A stretch of 64,000 nt of DNA from Algibacter sp045066735 (GCF_045066735.1 NZ_JBISHH010000025.1:496001-560000), one strand, 5' to 3'. Shown: positions 35,433-44,216, numbered from the stretch's first letter. Numbers and translations are program-made. The notes: a model not told the origin generated them from the letters alone.

Positions 35433-38077
35433 TTAGAAATTGCTCCAAATTCGGTATTTACTGTAAAAATGTAAATTCCCGTTTTTAATTGCTCTATTTT
35501 ATGTACTAAACGCTTATTTGTATTTTCTGTTTTTATTTCAACTATATTTTGTCCTATAATATTATATAGTTCTATAGTTTTTATGCGAGCAGAATTTGGG
35601 TTTGTAACTATTATTTTATTCTCCGCATTGGTATAGGTGATTGCAATGTTCTCATGTTTTAAATCAGTTGTAGCTAAAGTAACTTGCTCGAAGAATGTAA
35701 TTTCAAATCGGTTTAAATGTGAACCTGCCGCTAAAGAAATAGTATAATCGCTTTCTTTTAGGTTATGACTAATATTTAATAATTTATCAAAAAGATAAAC
35801 GTTTAAGGCTTCAGGGAAATTTTCCAGTTTATCTAAGCTAATTGTGTTTGTACCGTTGGTTTTAGTATGGATACCTAAAGGAATTTTTGTTGTTTCATCC
35901 ATGGTATCGATACCTTGTATACTAAATTTTTCATTATTAATTAACCAGTACATATCATCCGATAGTTGATCGATGTCTTGAGCATCAAATCCTTCATCAT
36001 AATCTGAAGTAGCATGCTCATCTGCCGTTACTAAAAGTTGTCTATGAATTTGGTTTACCGAATTAAAACCAATTCGAAGTTTTGGTCTAGTATCACTTTC
36101 TGCTGCTATTTTACTATGTCCAGATTTGGCTGATAAAGTATTGTCGACATGAAATGCACGTTGACCGTTATTAAAGTTAATATTACCAGGGGTTTTTGCC
36201 ATAACAAAAAAGGCTTGCCCAATTGGTATGTATTGCCTTTCTGAGTCTATGTTTAAATCGTCTGTTGTTGTTAGAGGAGGTGTTAAACCTTGCCATACGG
36301 CAGGAACACCACCAGCAAGCGAGTAGGTTGCATAGCCACCTTGAAAATCGCTTTGGCTATGTGTACCACCACTATAATGCTCTTTGTAATAAATAATACC
36401 CGTTGTAACTCCAGATTGTTTTTCGCTATTATCTAAAATAAATTGTTGAGCATCAATAGGAGAAGGGTAAGGGTTGCCAACTAAATATTCGTTACCTGCG
36501 TAAACTGGTATATTGATATCGCCATTATTTGGCTTTCCTTCAAAGGCATAGGTTTGTTTAAGCTTTTCACTACCAATTCCTGTACCTTTCATGGTAAAGC
36601 CTTCTCCTGAGTTTATAGTTCCTGTGCTTCTTATTTGCTGCCAAATAGGAATGTCTTGGTTCATTAAATTGCAATATTTCCAAATCCAATAGTCTGCAAT
36701 TGCTGTTTCTGTGCCGTTATAACCGGATTTTAAAAAGCTTATGTTTTTAAATATATCGGTTACTTTGTAATTATTATTGTTTGATACATTATTAGTTTGT
36801 CCCACAGGAGACGACCAATAATTGTATGTATAAATATCACCTTCAAGTTCTTTATTTTGCTGTATTTTACCTCGGCTAGTTGTAGCTAATGTACTCTCTA
36901 AGCCTTGTATTAGTTGAGATTTCCCTCTTAAATCAATAGTGCCATTTAAGTTTAAATACCAGCTTATATTTAATTCGGAATCGTTTCTTACCACATAGGT
37001 GATTGGGTTTAAATGAGAATCTGTATCGTCGATAATTAATCCTAAATGCTTTTGAGAATTAGAATAAAAAACATCATTATGTTTAATATGAACAATAGAC
37101 CAATCTAAGTTTATAGCATCTGCTCCATAAACACCTGTTTCGGCATTATTTATGGCTACTTCTAGAGAACCAGATTGCGTAGTAACAAAAGGCAACGGCG
37201 TCGATTGTTGGTTTACTGTTTCTATATTATGAATTTGGGCATGTATGTTATTGTCGCTTATAGCCGCGGCAGAATCGTGAAGTATATTTTCCTCTATGAT
37301 ATCCATACGGTAATACCTTTTTAAGTTTTCCCATGGTAACGGTGTTGATGTATTCAGTTCTGCATTAAAATCTGTTATATTTTTAGATAAAACACTTCCT
37401 TTTACGATACCATTATTGTCTTCAATTTCTTGATATATTATTTTACGAAGTTCGTTGCTAGAAAGCGCTTTGTTGAACAACCTAAACTCATCTATAGAAC
37501 CATTAAAATAATTACTACTATTGCTTGGATATTTACCAATTGTGAAGTTTGATGTATCGTGATTTATATTTCCAGAAGCTGTTGATCTCGATGCTTCTTC
37601 AACACCATTAATGTATAGGTTAAAATTGTTTGGTTTATGTGTTACTGTAACATGATACCATTGATTTGTATTTAAGAGTGTTTTACTTGTAAGCGTTTTT
37701 GAGTTAGCAAAAGCACTAATACTTTTATTAGGATTAAGTTGAAGATAAAATGAGCGTTGACCCGCAATAATTTGAACATTTTGGGATAAACTGTCAAGTT
37801 TTACCCATGTCATGATCGTTACTTCTTCCCAAGAATCTATAACGTATGGCTCTTCAGCATAATCGTCTAAACCATCGAAATAAAGTTCATATTTTCCATT
37901 TACATTTATGGATGATTCTACTACAGCAAGATTAGTTTCACATAAAGCTATTTTGTTATGGTTAGAAACGGTTGTAGCGAGGTTGTATGCACTTAGGTTT
38001 AGAGGTATCGAAAAGCTATACATTATTAATGTAAGTGTGCAATTTTTTAACCAGCGAAATTTGCATATCGTATTCAT
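35414..38077 (-). CDS. Secreted LamG-domain protein with T9SS type A sorting domain
   Basis: An 887-residue exported protein. The N-terminus is signal-like (KNCTLTLIMYSFSIPLNLSA). A LamG/concanavalin-like domain (YELYFDGLDDYAEEPYVI...NQWYHVTVTHKPNNFNLYIN) covers ~60-215; such domains often bind carbohydrate. The middle 450 residues contain segments such as YLVGNPYPSPIDAQQFI typical of large Flavobacterial secreted proteins. The C-terminus is a T9SS type A domain (NPNSARIKTIELYNIIGQ, LKTGIYIFTVNTEFG, ending SKKIMVQ). It is predicted to be surface-attached or released by type IX secretion. It lies downstream of the gal operon on the same strand but has a separate upstream region. Confidence 0.85.
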   Translation of the reverse strand: MNTICKFRWLKNCTLTLIMYSFSIPLNLSAYNLATTVSNHNKIALCETNLAVVESSINVNGKYELYFDGLDDYAEEPYVIDSWEEVTIMTWVKLDSLSQNVQIIAGQRSFYLQLNPNKSISAFANSKTLTSKTLLNTNQWYHVTVTHKPNNFNLYINGVEEASRSTASGNINHDTSNFTIGKYPSNSSNYFNGSIDEFRLFNKALSSNELRKIIYQEIEDNNGIVKGSVLSKNITDFNAELNTSTPLPWENLKRYYRMDIIEENILHDSAAAISDNNIHAQIHNIETVNQQSTPLPFVTTQSGSLEVAINNAETGVYGADAINLDWSIVHIKHNDVFYSNSQKHLGLIIDDTDSHLNPITYVVRNDSELNISWYLNLNGTIDLRGKSQLIQGLESTLATTSRGKIQQNKELEGDIYTYNYWSSPVGQTNNVSNNNNYKVTDIFKNISFLKSGYNGTETAIADYWIWKYCNLMNQDIPIWQQIRSTGTINSGEGFTMKGTGIGSEKLKQTYAFEGKPNNGDINIPVYAGNEYLVGNPYPSPIDAQQFILDNSEKQSGVTTGIIYYKEHYSGGTHSQSDFQGGYATYSLAGGVPAVWQGLTPPLTTTDDLNIDSERQYIPIGQAFFVMAKTPGNINFNNGQRAFHVDNTLSAKSGHSKIAAESDTRPKLRIGFNSVNQIHRQLLVTADEHATSDYDEGFDAQDIDQLSDDMYWLINNEKFSIQGIDTMDETTKIPLGIHTKTNGTNTISLDKLENFPEALNVYLFDKLLNISHNLKESDYTISLAAGSHLNRFEITFFEQVTLATTDLKHENIAITYTNAENKIIVTNPNSARIKTIELYNIIGQNIVEIKTENTNKRLVHKIEQLKTGIYIFTVNTEFGAISKKIMVQ

Positions 38078-38256
38078 AAGTAGGTAAGGTTTTAGTTAAC
38101 GCTAAAAATTCTTAGGGAGAATTTTAAAGAAGTTTAGGGGAAACTCCTTATAGGTTATTACTATTTTATTCTTTTACTATTTGTGATTTGGTACTCAATT
38201 GTATTTAGAATATGCATTTTTGTTTGTTTTTGGGTTATGTTTTAATTTTCTTACCA

Positions 38257-38264
38257 CAAACATA
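38257..38264 (-). promoter_or_regulatory. Possible -7 element of the LamG/T9SS gene
   Basis: TATGTTTG on the minus strand matches TAnnTTTG and would give a leader of about 180 bases. No TTG is seen at the -33 position; a direct repeat occupies that place instead. Confidence 0.45.
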
Positions 38265-38283
38265 TGAAACATTATAATATTAA

Positions 38284-38318
38284 CGTTGAAATACATTAAT
38301 TAATCGTTGAAATACATT
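38284..38318. repeat. 14-bp direct repeat with 21-bp period
   Basis: CGTTGAAATACATT occurs identically at 38284-38297 and 38305-38318. The 21-base period equals two helical turns, so both copies face the same side of DNA. This suggests a binding site for a dimeric regulator just upstream of the -7 element. Confidence 0.7.
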
Positions 38319-38524
38319 TACATGTTTTTAAATATTCGATTAAAGGTCGTTTTTTAGTGATTTCAGGGTAATAAAGTTTAAAATTCAAATTTTAGTTTTT
38401 TTTAATAGAAGTACTATTTATTTATAAAATGCGTTTGCAAATATTGATGGGCTATTTAAATATGAATGCAAAAAAAGTTAGTTTAATTTGAATAAAAATT
38501 TATTAGATTTTAAAAGTAAAGCAC

Positions 38525-38564
38525 AAAAAAAAGCCTTTACAATTTTCATGTAAAGGCTTTTTTT
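38525..38564 (-). terminator. Terminator of the galM-galK-galT operon
   Basis: AAAAAAAGCCTTTACA pairs with TGTAAAGGCTTTTTTT across a short loop, with A/T runs on both sides. It lies 15 bases beyond the galT stop. Confidence 0.9.
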
Positions 38565-38578
38565 ATTTTTTAAATAGT

Positions 38579-39598
38579 TTAGAGTAAATCACGTAGCATT
38601 TTTACTGCGCTCTCCGCTGTAATATCACGTTGTGGTGAACCAAACATTTCGTAACCAACCATAAATTTTTTAACCGTTGCACTACGCAATAATGGAGGAT
38701 AGAAACTCATGTGCCAATGCCAGTGATTGTTAGCGTCTCCGTTTGTAGGAGATTGATGGATACCACTTGAGTAAGGAAATGAGGTATTAAATAATTTATC
38801 GTAGGCTTTGGTTATTACCGAAATAGCTTCTGCATAAAGTAAAGTTTCATTTCCAGATAATTCAGAAATATTTCTTTGTTGTTTTTTTGGAGCAATCATA
38901 GCTTCAAATGGCCAAACAGCCCAAAACGGGATAAGTACTACGAAGGCATCATTTTCAAAAATAATACGTTCTTGTTTTTCCAATTCTTGAACTAAATAAT
39001 CACCTAAAAGACTACTGTTATTTTTATTATAATAATTTAATTGTTGTGTATTTTTCTTATCGACTTCGTTCGGTAACGTAGTTTGGCTCCATATCTGACC
39101 ATGTGGATGTGGGTTGCTACAGCCCATTACGGCACCTTTGTTTTCGAAAATTTGAACATAATTTATTAAGTCGTTCTTAGCGAGTTCATTGTATTCACGT
39201 TGCCAAGCAAATACAACTTTTTCAATTTCGCTAGGGTCCATATCTGCTAAACTTTTTGAATGGTCTGGGCTAAAACAGATTACTTTACAAATACCTTGTT
39301 CGCTTTGTGCTTTTAATAAACCATCGTTAACTTTAAAAACCTTAGAGTCGGTTTGTAATGCTCCAAAATCGTTAGTAAAAACGAAAACATCGTCGTATTT
39401 CGGGTTTACTTCTCCGTTTATTCTTGTGTTTCCTGCACATAGGTAGCAGCTTTCATCATAAGTTGGGCGAACTTCGTTATTTACGGCTTCATTTTGTCCT
39501 TGCCATGGACGTTTAGCACGGTGAGGAGAAACTAAAACCCATTCTCCAGTTAAAATATTATAGCGTTTATGCGAAAAATCTTGTAAGTCGGTAGTCAT
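38579..39598 (-). CDS. galT: Galactose-1-phosphate uridylyltransferase
   Basis: Transfers UMP between UDP-glucose and galactose-1-phosphate in the Leloir pathway. The active-site motif PHPHGQIW contains the nucleophilic His (His166 in HPH 164-166), and the zinc-binding pair C51-x-x-C54 (CYLC) is present. I chose the ATG at 39598 (MTTDLQDFSHKRYN), giving 339 residues. The longer frame from 39673 would overlap galK and adds residues unlike the family. It is third in the operon, 23 bases after the galK stop. Confidence 0.96.
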   Translation of the reverse strand: MTTDLQDFSHKRYNILTGEWVLVSPHRAKRPWQGQNEAVNNEVRPTYDESCYLCAGNTRINGEVNPKYDDVFVFTNDFGALQTDSKVFKVNDGLLKAQSEQGICKVICFSPDHSKSLADMDPSEIEKVVFAWQREYNELAKNDLINYVQIFENKGAVMGCSNPHPHGQIWSQTTLPNEVDKKNTQQLNYYNKNNSSLLGDYLVQELEKQERIIFENDAFVVLIPFWAVWPFEAMIAPKKQQRNISELSGNETLLYAEAISVITKAYDKLFNTSFPYSSGIHQSPTNGDANNHWHWHMSFYPPLLRSATVKKFMVGYEMFGSPQRDITAESAVKMLRDLL

Positions 39599-39621
39599 TA
39601 TAATGTCTTTTAAATTTTGAA

Positions 39622-40770
39622 TTATTTTATAAGGTGTGTGCCATCTGAAAGTTCTACGGTATAAATAGAGCAATCTTTATTGAATTCTTTTTTATAAGCT
39701 TGTGCTACCGATGCTTTAAAATCTTCCACTGCATTTTTAGCAATTAGGTTTATAGTACAGCCTCCAAAGCCGCCACCCATCATACGTGCCCCTAGAATAA
39801 GTTTGTTTTCTTTAGCTTTTTCAACTAAAAAATCCAATTCAATACAGCTTACTTTATATTGGTTCTGTAAACCATTATGAGATCCGTAAATTAATTTACC
39901 TAATGTCTCTAGGTCGCCACTTTGCATCGCTTTAGAAGCTTTTTCTGCACGTTCATTTTCTTGTATTACAAATAGTGCTTTCTGGTAATCTTCGTCTGTA
40001 ACTTTATCTTTTACCTTCTGTAAATCGGTTTCGGTTGCATCTCTTAAAGCTTTTATATTAAGCATTTTTGAAATACTCTCACATACAGAACGGCGATCAT
40101 TATAGGCGCTATCAGATAAGCTGTGTTTTACATTCGTATTGATAAGCATAAGCTCGTAATTTTCGAAGTTAATTTCAAAAGGTTTAGCTTCAATCGAACG
40201 GCAATCTAATAATAATGCGTGATTTTTAATACCAAACATGCTGGCGTATTGATCCATAATACCACAATTTACGCCTACGTAGTTGTGTTCTGCTTTTTGC
40301 GAAATAAATATCATTTCGGTTTTGCTTAAACCTAGATTAAACAATATATTTAAACCAAAAACAACACTATTCTCTAAGGCAGCAGAAGACGACATTCCTG
40401 AACCAGATGGAATATCTCCACCAAACACCATATTGAAATTCTCGATAGTTTTACCTAGCTTTTGAATTTCTGCAATCACACCTAAAACATAATTACCCCA
40501 ACTCTCCTTAGCCATAGGTTTAATAGAATCTATAGAAAATTCAATAGTGTCGTTAAAATCGGCTGCTGATACAGATGATGTTTTGCCAGTGGCTTTATTG
40601 ATAGCCGCTATAATACCTTTGTTTACTGCGGCAGGAAATACAAACCCATCATTATAATCGGTGTGCTCACCAATGATATTAATTCTCCCGGGAGAGAATA
40701 CCATTAAAGGTTCATGATTGAATTTATTTAGAAATTCTTGTTTAATATGCTTTATTAAATTCGTATTCAT
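39622..40770 (-). CDS. galK: Galactokinase
   Basis: A GHMP-family kinase that phosphorylates galactose to galactose-1-phosphate. It is 382 residues long with the galactose signature SPGRINIIGEHTDYNDG (26-42), the ATP loop PSGSGMSSSAALE (121-133) and the C-terminal GARMMGGGFGGCTI. It lies between galM (17-base gap) and galT (23-base gap) in a tight operon. Confidence 0.97.
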   Translation of the reverse strand: MNTNLIKHIKQEFLNKFNHEPLMVFSPGRINIIGEHTDYNDGFVFPAAVNKGIIAAINKATGKTSSVSAADFNDTIEFSIDSIKPMAKESWGNYVLGVIAEIQKLGKTIENFNMVFGGDIPSGSGMSSSAALENSVVFGLNILFNLGLSKTEMIFISQKAEHNYVGVNCGIMDQYASMFGIKNHALLLDCRSIEAKPFEINFENYELMLINTNVKHSLSDSAYNDRRSVCESISKMLNIKALRDATETDLQKVKDKVTDEDYQKALFVIQENERAEKASKAMQSGDLETLGKLIYGSHNGLQNQYKVSCIELDFLVEKAKENKLILGARMMGGGFGGCTINLIAKNAVEDFKASVAQAYKKEFNKDCSIYTVELSDGTHLIK

Positions 40771-40787
40771 AATTTCTTGGTGTTATA

Positions 40788-41666
40788 TTAGTTCAGTTTT
40801 AGGTTCCAGTTTAATGTATATCTATCACCAGGGTTTAAAGTTTTTAGACCAATTTTATTATTAAAACTATCGGAAACACCTGTTGTTGGCTCTATGGCAA
40901 TAACGTTGGTTAGTGGAGGAGTATAGGCTTGCAGAAAGCAATCTTCTTCTGAGGAATTGATGCTTAAATTGTAATTAGGTGTTGCGAATTCAACGTTGGT
41001 ATTATCCAATGCCCAACAATCATCGAGCTGTTTGTTTTTTAATAAAATTTCAGAAGAATCTGGATTATTAATCGTTTCGGTGGTTATCATGCGATCACTA
41101 AAGGCCATTTTTTTTGAACTATTAAAAGATAGTAAACTTTCAGATAAATTGCTACTTAAAAAGTAGGGATGCCAACCTAAGGTAAACGGGAATACTTCTG
41201 TATCAGTATTCATTACTTCAACATTTAAATCCAATGTTGTTTCTGTTATTCTATATTCTAGTTGAATTGAAAAAGTAAAGGGAAAGCCTTCAGATTTTTG
41301 AGTTTCCTTATATAGCAGTTTTACAGATGCGCTATTTTTTGTGCTTACTTCGTCTATAACATTGAAAGTCTTGTTAAACACCAAGCCATGCAAGGCGTTG
41401 TTGTTTGCAACTTCGTTAATAGGGAATTTATAGGTTTCTCCATTATATTGATAAGTACCATCTTTAATTCTATTTGCAAATGGAAATAAAACGGAGGATG
41501 CATAAGTGTTTTTATAATCTAAAGGGCTTAAATCTTTTATTAGAGTTGTTCCAAAGAGTTTTAATTCTTGAAGACTGGCTCCATCGTTTAAACAGATTTT
41601 TGCAAATACTGTTTGGCTCGAATTTTCTATCTCAAGAGCTGAGTTGCTGTGTTTAATAGTGTACAA
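40788..41666 (-). CDS. galM: Aldose 1-epimerase
   Basis: Mutarotase-family enzyme expected to convert beta- to alpha-galactose for galactokinase. It is 292 residues long, with the conserved NALHGLVFN segment carrying a catalytic-type His, the GWHPYF motif carrying a second His, and a C-terminal AIEPTTGVSDSFNN with the Glu expected in the active site. It is the first gene of galM-galK-galT, under a promoter whose spacer holds a palindromic operator. It could act on another hexose, but the operon makes galactose most likely. Confidence 0.9.
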   Translation of the reverse strand: MYTIKHSNSALEIENSSQTVFAKICLNDGASLQELKLFGTTLIKDLSPLDYKNTYASSVLFPFANRIKDGTYQYNGETYKFPINEVANNNALHGLVFNKTFNVIDEVSTKNSASVKLLYKETQKSEGFPFTFSIQLEYRITETTLDLNVEVMNTDTEVFPFTLGWHPYFLSSNLSESLLSFNSSKKMAFSDRMITTETINNPDSSEILLKNKQLDDCWALDNTNVEFATPNYNLSINSSEEDCFLQAYTPPLTNVIAIEPTTGVSDSFNNKIGLKTLNPGDRYTLNWNLKLN

Positions 41667-41695
41667 AATTGTTTAGTATTAAATAATTGGTTTTA

Positions 41696-41725
41696 CAAAT
41701 ATAGCATTTAGACGTCTAAATACAA
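41696..41725 (-). promoter_or_regulatory. Promoter of galM-galK-galT
   Basis: On the minus strand: TTG at 41725-41723, a 19-base spacer, and TATATTTG at 41703-41696, a full match to the Bacteroidota promoter, 29 bases before the galM ATG. Confidence 0.75.
41706..41721. promoter_or_regulatory. Palindromic operator between galM and the symporter
   Basis: A perfect 16-bp palindrome, ATTTAGACGTCTAAAT, lies wholly within the galM promoter spacer (41704-41722). A bound repressor would block that promoter directly. The shape fits a GntR- or LacI-type dimer site; no such regulator gene is in the window. Confidence 0.75.
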
Positions 41726-41728
41726 GGG

Positions 41729-41771
41729 AATCGCTTAAAATAAACGTATTTTTTACAGTTAAAAAGCGATT
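41729..41771. repeat. Inverted repeat in the symporter upstream region
   Basis: AATCGCTT (41729-41736) and AAGCGATT (41764-41771) form perfect 8-bp arms 27 bases apart, just upstream of the symporter -7 element. It may be a second regulatory site. Confidence 0.4.
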
Positions 41772-41788
41772 TATCTCCTTATTTTAGA

Positions 41789-41796
41789 TATATTTG
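41789..41796 (+). promoter_or_regulatory. -7 element of the symporter gene
   Basis: TATATTTG matches TAnnTTTG, 39 bases before the ATG at 41836. No clear -33 TTG is present, which may mean an activator is needed. Confidence 0.5.
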
Positions 41797-41835
41797 AATT
41801 TTGAATTAAATTAAACTAACTAAACCACAAAAAGT

Positions 41836-43425
41836 ATGATGCAAATTATATCATTTTTAGGATTTACAGTATTAGTAGCTGTTGTATCCTATTTAGCAAC
41901 TCGAAAAACAAATGAGGATTCTTCCGATGGTTATTTTCTAGGAGGAAGGAGTTTAACAGGGGTTGTAATTGCCGGGTCTTTATTATTAACCAATTTATCT
42001 ACAGAGCAAATAGTTGGGTTAAATGGTTCGGCTTTTAAGGAAGGTATTTTAGTTATGGCCTGGGAAACACTGGCAGCTATCGCCATGGTTATAACTGCTG
42101 TATTTTTATTACCAAGATATTTAAAAGGAGGTATAACTACGGTCCCTCAGTTTTTAGAAAAACGTTATGATAAAATGACGAAAACCATAACTTCTGGCTT
42201 ATTTTTAAGTGGGTATGTTGTGGTGTTATTACCAATAGTACTTTATTCAGGTGCTTTGGCTATCAACTCAATGTTTAACGTGCCCGAGATGCTAGATGTT
42301 TCTAAAACTACAGCGCTCTGGATTACGGTTTGGGGAATTGGTATTATTGGATCTATTTACGCTATTTTTGGAGGTTTAAAAGCTGTTGCTGTTTCTGATA
42401 CGATAAATGCGGTTGGCCTATTGGTAGGAGGGCTTTTAATACCGTTTTTTGGATTATTAGCTATTGGAGATGGTAGTATTGGTGACGGTATATCTACTTT
42501 AATGACTACAAATCCTGATAAATTTAAAGCGCTAGGAGGCCCTGATTCTGCTATTCCATTCGGAACAATTTTTACAGGAATGATGTTAGTGCAGTTGTTT
42601 TATTGGGGAACTAATCAGGCTATTATACAACGTGCTTTAGGAGCGAAAAACTTAAAAGAAGGTCAAAAAGGATTATTGTTAGCTTCGGGTGTCAAAATTC
42701 TTGGACCACTAATTGTTGTTCTACCTGGTATTATAGCTTTTCATATGTTTGGAAATACTTTAGAGAACCCGGATGAAGCTTACCCGAGATTAGTAACCGA
42801 AGTGTTACCCGCAGGATTGGTAGGTTTCTTTGCAGCAGTTTTGTTTGGAGCTATTTTAAGTTCTTTCAATTCTGCATTAAATAGTTCGGTAACTTTATTC
42901 GGTATCGATATATATAAATCTCATATTAATAAAGAAGCTACTGAGCATCAAACGGTATTTGCAGGAAAATCTTTTGGAATGATTTTAGCTATTTTATCTA
43001 TGTGTATAGCGCCTTTAATAGCTAATGCTCCCGATGGATTGTTTGGTTATTTACAAGAAGTGAACGGTTGCTATAGTATTCCTATTCTAACCATTGTTGT
43101 AGTTGGGTATTTAACTAAATACGTACCAGCAGTTGCTGCTAAGGTGGCCATTATTTCGGGAGTGATATTATATAGTTTGAGCCAGTTTGTTATTAAGCCA
43201 TTTGTTGTAGGTGCCGATAATTACCCACATTTCTTACACGTTTTGGCTATTTTATTTGTGCTTAATGTTGTTATTATGCTTATTATTGGTAAACTATATC
43301 CTCGTAAAGAACCATTTATACTAGAGTTTACAAAGCAAGTAGATATTACGCCATGGAAACATTTAAAAATCGTGGGGATTGCTATATGCGCAATAGTGAT
43401 TGGTATTTACGTGTATTTTTCATAA
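41836..43425 (+). CDS. Sodium/sugar symporter (SLC5/SSS family), probably for galactose
   Basis: A 529-residue inner-membrane transporter with about 14 membrane helices. It shows SSS-family features: the unwound first helix LLLTNLSTEQIVGLNGSAF, the WETLAAIAMV segment, GSIYAIFGGLKAVAVSDTIN, FYWGTNQAIIQRALGAK and AILSSFNSALNSSVTLFGID. The same layout is seen in the Vibrio sodium/galactose transporter. Divergent transcription from galM-galK-galT around a shared operator supports galactose as substrate; this is inference. It is a single-gene unit with a strong terminator. Confidence 0.9.
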   Translation: MMQIISFLGFTVLVAVVSYLATRKTNEDSSDGYFLGGRSLTGVVIAGSLLLTNLSTEQIVGLNGSAFKEGILVMAWETLAAIAMVITAVFLLPRYLKGGITTVPQFLEKRYDKMTKTITSGLFLSGYVVVLLPIVLYSGALAINSMFNVPEMLDVSKTTALWITVWGIGIIGSIYAIFGGLKAVAVSDTINAVGLLVGGLLIPFFGLLAIGDGSIGDGISTLMTTNPDKFKALGGPDSAIPFGTIFTGMMLVQLFYWGTNQAIIQRALGAKNLKEGQKGLLLASGVKILGPLIVVLPGIIAFHMFGNTLENPDEAYPRLVTEVLPAGLVGFFAAVLFGAILSSFNSALNSSVTLFGIDIYKSHINKEATEHQTVFAGKSFGMILAILSMCIAPLIANAPDGLFGYLQEVNGCYSIPILTIVVVGYLTKYVPAVAAKVAIISGVILYSLSQFVIKPFVVGADNYPHFLHVLAILFVLNVVIMLIIGKLYPRKEPFILEFTKQVDITPWKHLKIVGIAICAIVIGIYVYFS

Positions 43426-43440
43426 AATAAATATTAAAAC

Positions 43441-43476
43441 AAAAAAAAGCGTTCATTTTAATGAACGCTTTTTTTT
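43441..43476. terminator. Terminator after the sodium/sugar symporter
   Basis: A long perfect palindrome (GCGTTCATTTTAATGAACGC, 43449-43468) is flanked by eight A and eight T residues, so it can work in both directions. Confidence 0.92.
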
Positions 43477-43561
43477 GTTTTATATAATATTATCAGCTTA
43501 ACCTTATTAGCTTTTCAATTATAGGTAGGCATTTTTCCTTCTCAAAATAGCTTTAAAAAAC

Positions 43562-43609
43562 AAAAGCCATATCACTGCAGAACTTAATCTCCTTTGATAT
43601 GGCTTTTTT
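43562..43609. terminator. Second strong hairpin, orphan terminator
   Basis: AAAAGCCATATCA (43562-43574) pairs perfectly with TGATATGGCTTTT (43595-43607) and is followed by T residues. No gene ends here on either strand, so what it terminates is unclear. Confidence 0.65.
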
Positions 43610-44156
43610 GAAATAGTGTTTCTTGTTTTCTTGAATTTAGTAATGTTTTACTATTGAGATTTGAATTTTCATCAAAACCTATTCAATTCAAGTCTGCTAT
43701 TTCAATTGGTACACTATTGTAATTTTCAAAATGTATTGACCTATTACATTAATATACCGTGGTAATTGTTTTTGTCGATGTTAAAAGGTCTTTATTCGCT
43801 TTCGCAATTATTTCTCTATTAACATAACTTCTAAAAGTTATTTAAACTTTCATTCATATATACTTTTAAAAGTAGTCCATCATTAAACATTATCACCTTT
43901 CGGTATTTAGTGTTTTATAATGTCCTTTTGTTTTTGCTACCCACGCATACACCTGAAGTAACAAAATCTTAAAAAAACAATAATTTGTAAGAACGTTATC
44001 TTATTTAGAATGTTATGTAAATTCAGTGTTGAAGTGAAACCAACTATCGTTGTCATTATCCTTACTGCTAAGATACAACCACAATACAAAATCTAAAAGT
44101 TTTTAAGGGTCTAGTTATCAACAATTTATAAACTAATGTTATTAACATTTGTTAAT

Positions 44157-44189
44157 AAAAAAAGCCTTAAGATAAATCTTAAGGCTTTT
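44157..44189 (-). terminator. Terminator of rplS
   Basis: AAAAGCCTTAAGAT and ATCTTAAGGCTTTT form a 14-bp stem with a two-base centre. On the minus strand it ends in a T run, 28 bases after the rplS stop. Confidence 0.88.
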
Positions 44190-44216
44190 AACTTACTGTA
44201 AAACAGTATTTTGTGA

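Larger units (their letters stand above)
38078..38524. other. Gene-free region upstream of the LamG/T9SS gene
   Basis: About 450 bases with no supportable gene, very AT-rich. On the minus strand it holds a possible leader hairpin (AAAATTCT/AGAATTTT, 38105-38125), a -7-like TATGTTTG (38257-38264) and a 14-bp direct repeat (38284-38318). The gal-operon terminator closes its right end. Confidence 0.6.
43426..44216. other. Gene-poor, hairpin-rich region
   Basis: About 790 bases without a supportable gene. It contains two terminator-like hairpins at the left, a TACTTTTAAAAGTA palindrome (43861-43874), an ATAACTT/AAGTTAT hairpin (43824-43841), a TTATTAACA/TGTTAATAA hairpin (44139-44158) and the rplS terminator. 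On the minus strand there are short open stretches interrupted by stops (for instance the 39-codon 44056-43937 frame) that could be relics of a gene. Confidence 0.55.

Noticed and set aside
35414..43425. A polysaccharide utilisation locus for galactan
   Set aside because: Galactose genes and a LamG protein are adjacent, but there is no SusC/SusD pair, glycoside hydrolase or sulfatase.
43426..44216. An integron attC site or insertion-sequence remnant
   Set aside because: Several palindromes are present, but no recognisable transposase, integrase or matching terminal repeats were seen.
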